IMG/VR virus record: IMGVR_UViG_3300025110_000082
Coordinates: 1-29,823 of that record
DNA: 29,823 nt
Reading direction: 5' to 3' (one strand)
Source: a virus
Shown piece by piece: positions 25,136 through 29,823 of the stretch. Below the pieces are notes generated by a model, which made no database searches, was not told the origin of the DNA, and saw nothing but the letters and a program-made list of their open reading frames with translations. Made by a program: the position numbers and the translations under genes. How positions within the stretch are numbered: the first letter of the stretch is position 1; the number at the start of each line of letters is the position of its first letter.

Positions 25136-25989
25136 GGAAGATCCTCTGAAACATTGGGTTCATTAACCACCTTGGTTAACCATCGAGGTCCTTTGCTATA
25201 TATAAATTTCCTAAGTCCTATTCCATCGTTTGCATCGGACCAACAATCATTCTTATAAGAACAGTAAGAACAACCAACACTTAGTTTCATATTGCCTGAT
25301 GCTCCGTCGGCTTCGGCATCATAACATCTAGGTGGTGGTGTCTGTTTATCTTTTAAAGCTTTTCTTAAATGTGCAATCCGTTCCTTTGCATTGGGCACAT
25401 CTTCCTTATTAGGTTTACATAGAGCCAGTGCTCCACTTTGTTTATCGATAGCAAGGAAAGCAACCTTATCATTCTTGTTTGCCTCAGAGTATGCAGCGAT
25501 CTGATGTAGATATCCAAAGGCATCTGTCTCTTTTGTTAAGTCATTCTCTCTAAATTTTCTAAATCCAAACTGTGATGCAGATTTTATATCGACTACCCAT
25601 CCATCTATTATTGCATCTTGGTGCCCTACAACTCCATCAAGTTCTAAAGTTTTTTGTGCATCACTTACTGAATGACCAGCTGTTTTAGTTAGGAGTATTA
25701 ATAAAGCCTCAAGCATATGACCATATAGAAATTTGATTCGTGCATGTGATGGCATGTGCTCCCGCAACTCTGATTTATATAACTCATACCACAGTTGTCG
25801 GTCTGGTTTGCCGAGGCTCGACATACGAATACCTCGGCTACCAGATTGTTTCTCTGTTAGAAACTGACGAAGAACATCTTTCATTGTAGTTGCAAACTCT
25901 TCTAAATCATTTTCAGTTGGAACTTTTTTGTTTCCTTCTTCAAACAAATTATAAATGTCTTTAACTAATGTGTTGATATCCTTCTTCAT
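25132..25989 (-). CDS. PD-(D/E)XK exonuclease, Cas4/RecB type
   Basis: A 285-residue nuclease with the RecB-family core: GHMLEALL (E94), GHQDAIIDGWVVDIKSAS (D125, D134, K136) and LHQIAAYSE (Q163, Y167), the QxxxY motif. Four cysteines near the end (C222, C240, C243, C249) could hold an iron-sulphur cluster. The usual N-terminal Cys of Cas4 (GxxxC.R..WY) is not there: SSLGKPDRQLWYE has Asp, so the cluster may be altered or lost. By position it takes the role of the T7 gp6 5'-3' exonuclease in recombination and host DNA breakdown. It is 6 bases downstream of the SSB gene. Confidence 0.85.
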   Translation of the reverse strand: MKKDINTLVKDIYNLFEEGNKKVPTENDLEEFATTMKDVLRQFLTEKQSGSRGIRMSSLGKPDRQLWYELYKSELREHMPSHARIKFLYGHMLEALLILLTKTAGHSVSDAQKTLELDGVVGHQDAIIDGWVVDIKSASQFGFRKFRENDLTKETDAFGYLHQIAAYSEANKNDKVAFLAIDKQSGALALCKPNKEDVPNAKERIAHLRKALKDKQTPPPRCYDAEADGASGNMKLSVGCSYCSYKNDCWSDANDGIGLRKFIYSKGPRWLTKVVNEPNVSEDLP

Positions 25990-25995
25990 AAGCTA

Positions 25996-26499
25996 CTAAA
26001 ATGGGACCTCGTCGTTTAGTCCGTCGTCGTTTGCTTTACCGTTAGCACCTGGTGCCTGGTATCCAGACTCCTCACTAAGTTCTTCAAGGTTCTCGGAAGG
26101 ACTATACTCTATTAGCTTAGTAACTTGAACGGCTTTCAAAGATGATCCAACACCTTTATTACCACCGACATCATAGTCATATGTATCAAACAATACATTA
26201 ACCAATGATCCATTACCAATCAGAATGTCTGAACTAATAGGTTTCTTTTTCGCATCAACAACACGAGGTGAGGCATTCTTCGTACCATCTTTACGAGTAT
26301 ACTTCCTCTTGATAGTAACGAAATCATCCCTCTCATCTTGCTTGTTTTTAATACGAGGACCAAGACCTAAGTCTTGTAATTGTTTCTTAGTCTTTGCATC
26401 CACAGTTACATCAATAGAAAAGATACCTTGTTCGTTGTATTGATCGTAATGTGGTTGGTGGACTTTCGCCCAATAGGCTGTGCCTGATATTACTGGCAT
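25996..26499 (-). CDS. Single-stranded DNA-binding protein (T7 gp2.5-like)
   Basis: This 167-residue protein has an OB-fold-like pattern (SGTAYWAKVHQP, FSIDVTVDAKTKKQL, GNGSLVNVLFDTYDYD) and an acidic tail ending DDGLNDEVPF with a terminal Phe. In gp2.5 such a tail contacts the polymerase and primase-helicase. It has the best ribosome site of the leftward arm (AAGGAG, 6 bases before ATG). It is preceded by a promoter and a 10-base tandem repeat in its leader, so it may be made in larger amounts than the upstream polymerase. Confidence 0.85.
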   Translation of the reverse strand: MPVISGTAYWAKVHQPHYDQYNEQGIFSIDVTVDAKTKKQLQDLGLGPRIKNKQDERDDFVTIKRKYTRKDGTKNASPRVVDAKKKPISSDILIGNGSLVNVLFDTYDYDVGGNKGVGSSLKAVQVTKLIEYSPSENLEELSEESGYQAPGANGKANDDGLNDEVPF

Positions 26500-26516
26500 A
26501 AGTTTCTCCTTATTAT

Positions 26517-26540
26517 AAAAGTTATTAAAAGTTATTAAAG
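26517..26540 (-). repeat. 10-base tandem repeat in the SSB leader
   Basis: On the + strand GTTATTAAAA (26521-26530) is followed at once by GTTATTAAAG (26531-26540), with a partial copy just before. In the transcript this is an AU-rich unstructured stretch directly upstream of the SSB ribosome site. Confidence 0.6.
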
Positions 26541-26549
26541 TTTATGTCT

Positions 26550-26575
26550 CCTAATTTATTTCAAGAAACATTAGG
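26550..26575. promoter_or_regulatory. Dyad at the SSB transcription start (possible operator or leader hairpin)
   Basis: CCTAAT (26550-26555) and ATTAGG (26570-26575) are inverted copies 14 bases apart; the space between contains a smaller inverted pair (TTTC/GAAA). It covers the predicted start site of the promoter at 26578-26604, so it could be an operator or a 5' hairpin. Confidence 0.35.
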
Positions 26576-26577
26576 AC

Positions 26578-26604
26578 AGTATAGCATACTACCCTATGTG
26601 TCAA
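26578..26604 (-). promoter_or_regulatory. Promoter of the SSB-to-nucleotidyltransferase operon
   Basis: On the minus strand TTGACA (26604-26599), a 15-base spacer and TATACT (26583-26578) lie in the 110-base gap between the polymerase and SSB genes. The -10 is part of the dyad AGTAT-GCT-ATACT. The same -35, spacer length and -10 occur on the + strand at 15653-15679. Confidence 0.6.
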
Positions 26605-26609
26605 CAGAG

Positions 26610-28328
26610 TTAGTGAGTCTCTTCCCAAGTAGTTCCGATTGAGTACTCACTATCTAGTGGACATCGTAAGTCAAATTGTTTTTCTACATGTTTCATTGCC
26701 TCCTTTGTTATGTTACCAAATTCTTCAGCATGAGATTTACGAACCTCAAACTGAACTTCATCATGGACGTTAGCCACTGGCTTGGCATCCAAGTTCTGCT
26801 TGGCGGCTTCATCAATTATATTTATAAGCCATTGCTTACATATAATTGCACCCGCTCCTTGAATAAGTGTATTCAAACTAGAGTGGATAGACCGTGCAAG
26901 TAGAATTCTTTTATCAAGTGCGACAAGTTGGTACTCGCCGTACTTACGTTTACGTTCTCGTAAGAATCTTATTAGTGTCTGGTTTAGTGTCTTCATTCCA
27001 TTAACTTTATTTATAAATCGTTTACGACTTTCTAATCCAGCAACTGTATCTCCTCCAACTATCTGACCTAGCTTTGTATCACCAGCTCCATAGATAAATG
27101 CATAGACCCATGTCTTTGCCGTTGGTCTATCTTTAAGTCCGATAATCTTTTGGTTATAGGTATGGATGTCTCCGTCCACAACTTGTTCTGTAAACTTAGG
27201 GTTCCGTAAGTAATGGGCAAAACATCTAAGCTCCAACCCACTTGCATCGGATCCAACAAGACAATACTTATCTGGATCTGATACCGTCCAGAGTGAGCGA
27301 CACTCCTTACCATATGGGGAATAACTTGCTGGAACCTGTGCCATATTAGGACCGTAATGACTCATACGAGAAGTCACACATCCTAATGTTATTACTCTTC
27401 CGTGTACCTTGCTATCATCTTTAACATTCTTTAACCACGATTTTATTTGGGATACTCTTTTCTCAAACAATAGGTACTTAGCAATTGTCTTTGCCTCTGG
27501 ATAATCTAATCCTTTTAAAACTTGCTCATCAATAACTGGTAGTCCAGTGGGTGTGGTTTTAGTAGGCACCCATTGATATTTCTTTTGCAACCTCTCGGCT
27601 ATTTGTTTTCTGGAACTAGGGTTAAACTCATCGACATGATCTTTCAATGCTCTACCTGTGGTCTTATGAAACCGTGGTGTATGTATTGTAGGAAAGATTG
27701 TTTGTAATTCTTTCTTTAAGTCTTCTGCTTTTGTTTTTAATTCTTCCAACAAATCATGTGCCTTATTTATATTAAGATGAAATCCATTATCTTCTTGTTG
27801 ATCAATGATCCTTCTAACTCTATGCTCCATTCTCACACTTTCTTTACCGAACCTAGATATTTTTGGTGCGAGGTGTTGCATAAGTAATCGAGTAATGTGT
27901 ACATCTTGTTGGCAATAGGTCACCATCTCCTCCGAAAATTCAGAGAAGTCTTTGAAGTCTATTTTATTTCCACTGTCTAATCTTTTACCCCAAGCTTTTA
28001 AACTATGGCCACCCTCTCTATGTGCATTGATCATCTGTGAAAGCAAGAGGGTATCAACAATATATTCAATGGGTATACGAATATGTAATAGTCTCTCCAA
28101 CACTGGCGCATCAAAGCTTACACCATTGTGCATAATATATTTACGAAATTTACCGTTCTTAGCATAATACATATTATGCCATCCAATAAATTCTCTACAC
28201 CCTTCTTCTTGACGGAAGTTTTTCATCATACCCGTTTCATAATCTTGTACACATATACAATGTATCTTGGTTGCATCAAGACTGTCTGTCTCTATGTCTA
28301 GGACTACTGTATTAAACTTGGAATCCAT
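26610..28328 (-). CDS. DNA polymerase, family A (T7-like)
   Basis: This 572-residue replicative polymerase has a proofreading domain (DIETD with D11 and E13; HNGVSFDAP with D73; YCQQDV with Y138 and D142) and a polymerase domain: motif A VGSDASGLELRCF (D361), motif B RPTAKTWVYAFIYGAG (R401, K405, Y409, Y413) and motif C VANVHDEVQFEV (H522, D523, E524). The residue equivalent to E. coli Phe762 and T7 Tyr526 is Tyr (Y409). It is shorter than T7 gp5 (704). It overlaps the primase-helicase gene by 17 bases. Confidence 0.95.
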   Translation of the reverse strand: MDSKFNTVVLDIETDSLDATKIHCICVQDYETGMMKNFRQEEGCREFIGWHNMYYAKNGKFRKYIMHNGVSFDAPVLERLLHIRIPIEYIVDTLLLSQMINAHREGGHSLKAWGKRLDSGNKIDFKDFSEFSEEMVTYCQQDVHITRLLMQHLAPKISRFGKESVRMEHRVRRIIDQQEDNGFHLNINKAHDLLEELKTKAEDLKKELQTIFPTIHTPRFHKTTGRALKDHVDEFNPSSRKQIAERLQKKYQWVPTKTTPTGLPVIDEQVLKGLDYPEAKTIAKYLLFEKRVSQIKSWLKNVKDDSKVHGRVITLGCVTSRMSHYGPNMAQVPASYSPYGKECRSLWTVSDPDKYCLVGSDASGLELRCFAHYLRNPKFTEQVVDGDIHTYNQKIIGLKDRPTAKTWVYAFIYGAGDTKLGQIVGGDTVAGLESRKRFINKVNGMKTLNQTLIRFLRERKRKYGEYQLVALDKRILLARSIHSSLNTLIQGAGAIICKQWLINIIDEAAKQNLDAKPVANVHDEVQFEVRKSHAEEFGNITKEAMKHVEKQFDLRCPLDSEYSIGTTWEETH

Positions 28329-29823
28329 TGTTTACCTCCTGGAAATCATCGTTGTCTTTTTGTTTTGGGTTAGGTACTTCAGTTAAGCGACCACTATCCT
28401 TATGCCATTGTAACCAACAGCAAGGGCCAGTCTCTCCACTAAATCTATTCTTCAGAACACGAACAGTTGTTCTGTTTCTCTTGCTCTCTTCTTCTGCTTG
28501 TCCATTTCTTTCTAAGGAGAAACAAAAGTCAGAGAGTTGCGCAATACCATGTGATCCTCTGAGTTGTGATAGACTTACTATCGCACCCTCTTCGTGTCCA
28601 CTATCGGAACTGGCTCGTCTGCTTAGATGAGACACCAACATCAGATGTATGTTCTGTTCCTGGACTAGTGTTCGTAGCCTTGTCATTATGCTATCGATTG
28701 CTCTTCTCTCATTCTCTGTAGTCATAGCCGATACAATCATAGTCAAGTGATCGAGTATAATAAACTTACAATCCAAACCACTAGCCAGATACTGTACCTT
28801 AGATATGATGTTATCTATATCGGTTGATCCAAAGTGATCCCACATTCTTATCTTGTTTGTACCAAGGGTAGCCTCCCAAGCTTGTCTCTTCTCTTCCATA
28901 GTAGACTCACAGAATGGTAGGTGTAATGGTTTGTTTGCATGTACCGACATAATACCTTTGGTTGTTCGTTCAATAGATTCCTCTAGAAATAAACAACCAA
29001 CTGAATGATTACTGTTCTTGATTATATGATAGGCTAGTTCCCTCATTACACTAGACTTACCTATCCCAGACCCCGCAGTATAGGTACATAACTCTCCGAG
29101 TCTCATACCATAGGTCATAGTATTCATACCATCCCACGGATAAGGTATTGATTCGATTACCTTTTCATTAGCAATAAGATCCCAAGTATTCTCACCAAGT
29201 ATGATACCCTCTGGTGTATAAGTTTGCGCAGCATAGTATCTATCCTTAAATTCTTTTTGTTTATCTTGCATAAGATAATCATTTGCATCTTTAAGATTAA
29301 GTTTAACTATGTGTACTTTCTTAGGTGGAAAAAGTTCAGCGACTCTTCTGCTTGCCTCACGACCAGGCTCGTCGTTATCAAAACATAAGTATATCTTCTC
29401 AAAACTATTTAGAAATTCGTATTGTTTCTTACAATCCGTAATGGCTCCAGCTGCACCAGTTCTAACACTAACAACTGGATAAGAATTTGGTGCAAACATT
29501 TCGAACACAGATAAGGCATCGATCTCTCCCTCACATATTGTTATTGTTTTTAAATTGTTAGAACTAAATAGGTGTTGTCCAAACAACAAAGCTTTACCGG
29601 TCTTACCCTCTACACTAAATGATTTATCGGTTACTCTTCTTACCTTCGTAGCGATATGATTACCCTCATCATTATAGTATGGGTAGTGGTGCTTATATAG
29701 ATTAGGTTTATCACTGTTAGTTGTAGTCACTCCGAAGAACTCACAAGTCTTTCGGCTTATCTTTCTTTCGGTAATCGGTTGACTAATACCTAGTGGTATA
29801 ACCTTCGGCGCCGAGCCTTGAAT
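28312..29823 (-). CDS. Primase-helicase (T7 gp4-like), 5' end outside the window
   Basis: A GTG at 29730 could be taken as start, but the frame stays open to the window edge, and its 31 extra residues (including LGISQPITERKISRKTCEFF) match the stretch before the Toprim domain in T7 gp4. The true start is therefore to the right, where a zinc-binding domain may lie. Counting from that GTG, the Toprim motifs are TICEGEIDALS (E67, E69) and CFDNDEPGREAS (D118, D120); the helicase has Walker A AGSGIGKSS (K225), LFLEES and Walker B FIILDHL (D327). The RecA-like helicase and primase work with the polymerase at the fork. Confidence 0.9.
   Translation of the reverse strand: MQGSAPKVIPLGISQPITERKISRKTCEFFGVTTTNSDKPNLYKHHYPYYNDEGNHIATKVRRVTDKSFSVEGKTGKALLFGQHLFSSNNLKTITICEGEIDALSVFEMFAPNSYPVVSVRTGAAGAITDCKKQYEFLNSFEKIYLCFDNDEPGREASRRVAELFPPKKVHIVKLNLKDANDYLMQDKQKEFKDRYYAAQTYTPEGIILGENTWDLIANEKVIESIPYPWDGMNTMTYGMRLGELCTYTAGSGIGKSSVMRELAYHIIKNSNHSVGCLFLEESIERTTKGIMSVHANKPLHLPFCESTMEEKRQAWEATLGTNKIRMWDHFGSTDIDNIISKVQYLASGLDCKFIILDHLTMIVSAMTTENERRAIDSIMTRLRTLVQEQNIHLMLVSHLSRRASSDSGHEEGAIVSLSQLRGSHGIAQLSDFCFSLERNGQAEEESKRNRTTVRVLKNRFSGETGPCCWLQWHKDSGRLTEVPNPKQKDNDDFQEVNNGFQV

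Noticed and set aside
1-29823. CRISPR array, insertion sequence or integrase
   Set aside because: No regularly spaced repeats, transposase or recombinase motifs seen on either strand.

Overview
The window is the interior of the genome of a lytic, AT-rich, T7-like podovirus. The gene families (DUF7483-type tail fibre, small 'GG'-motif virion proteins, PolA with T7-like motifs, monomeric B12-dependent ribonucleotide reductase, GTA-type holin) are the set usually seen in marine phages of alphaproteobacteria such as SAR11, SAR116 or relatives. The host is inferred from gene content only. Both ends cut through a gene: a tail fibre at the left edge and a primase-helicase at the right edge. No terminase, portal, capsid, RNA polymerase, integrase or obvious endolysin lies inside the window, so these are absent or outside it.

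The genome is organised in two convergent arms. The rightward arm (1 to about 20,500) carries virion genes: tail fibre, tail-fibre-assembly-like protein, nozzle-like tail protein, small tail protein, three internal-virion-type proteins with a GNAT-like protein between them, and a 1951-residue gp16-like core protein. Next, behind its own promoter, comes a cassette of three sugar transferases. Then follow a small unknown protein, a GTA-type holin and a cluster of very small genes. One of these (19782-19856) encodes a 24-residue peptide that looks like PqqA, the ribosomal precursor of the cofactor PQQ. No other pqq gene is visible, so the phage would have to rely on the host's PqqB-E enzymes. Next to it lie a 40-residue peptide, a secreted four-cysteine protein and a 39-residue strongly basic peptide.

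A strong hairpin at 20497-20539 separates the arms. The leftward arm (29,823 down to 20,573), in order of transcription, encodes primase-helicase, DNA polymerase A, then (behind a promoter at 26578-26604) a gp2.5-like SSB, a Cas4/RecB-type exonuclease, an endonuclease I Holliday-junction resolvase, a small unknown protein, a DUF3310 protein, a two-span membrane protein, a class II ribonucleotide reductase, a 2OG-Fe(II) oxygenase, a 30-residue membrane peptide, a mannose-6-phosphate-isomerase-type cupin and a cytidylyltransferase-fold nucleotidyltransferase. Most of these genes are joined by 4-base ATGA overlaps, so they are probably translationally coupled.

The two internal promoters share an unusual design: TTGACA, a 15-base spacer, then TATACT inside a short dyad. 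The early/middle arm recycles host nucleotides into phage DNA, and the late arm builds the virion and lyses the cell. The sugar genes at the distal ends of both arms suggest that the phage makes or modifies a glycan. The PqqA-like peptide suggests that it also affects host cofactor biosynthesis.
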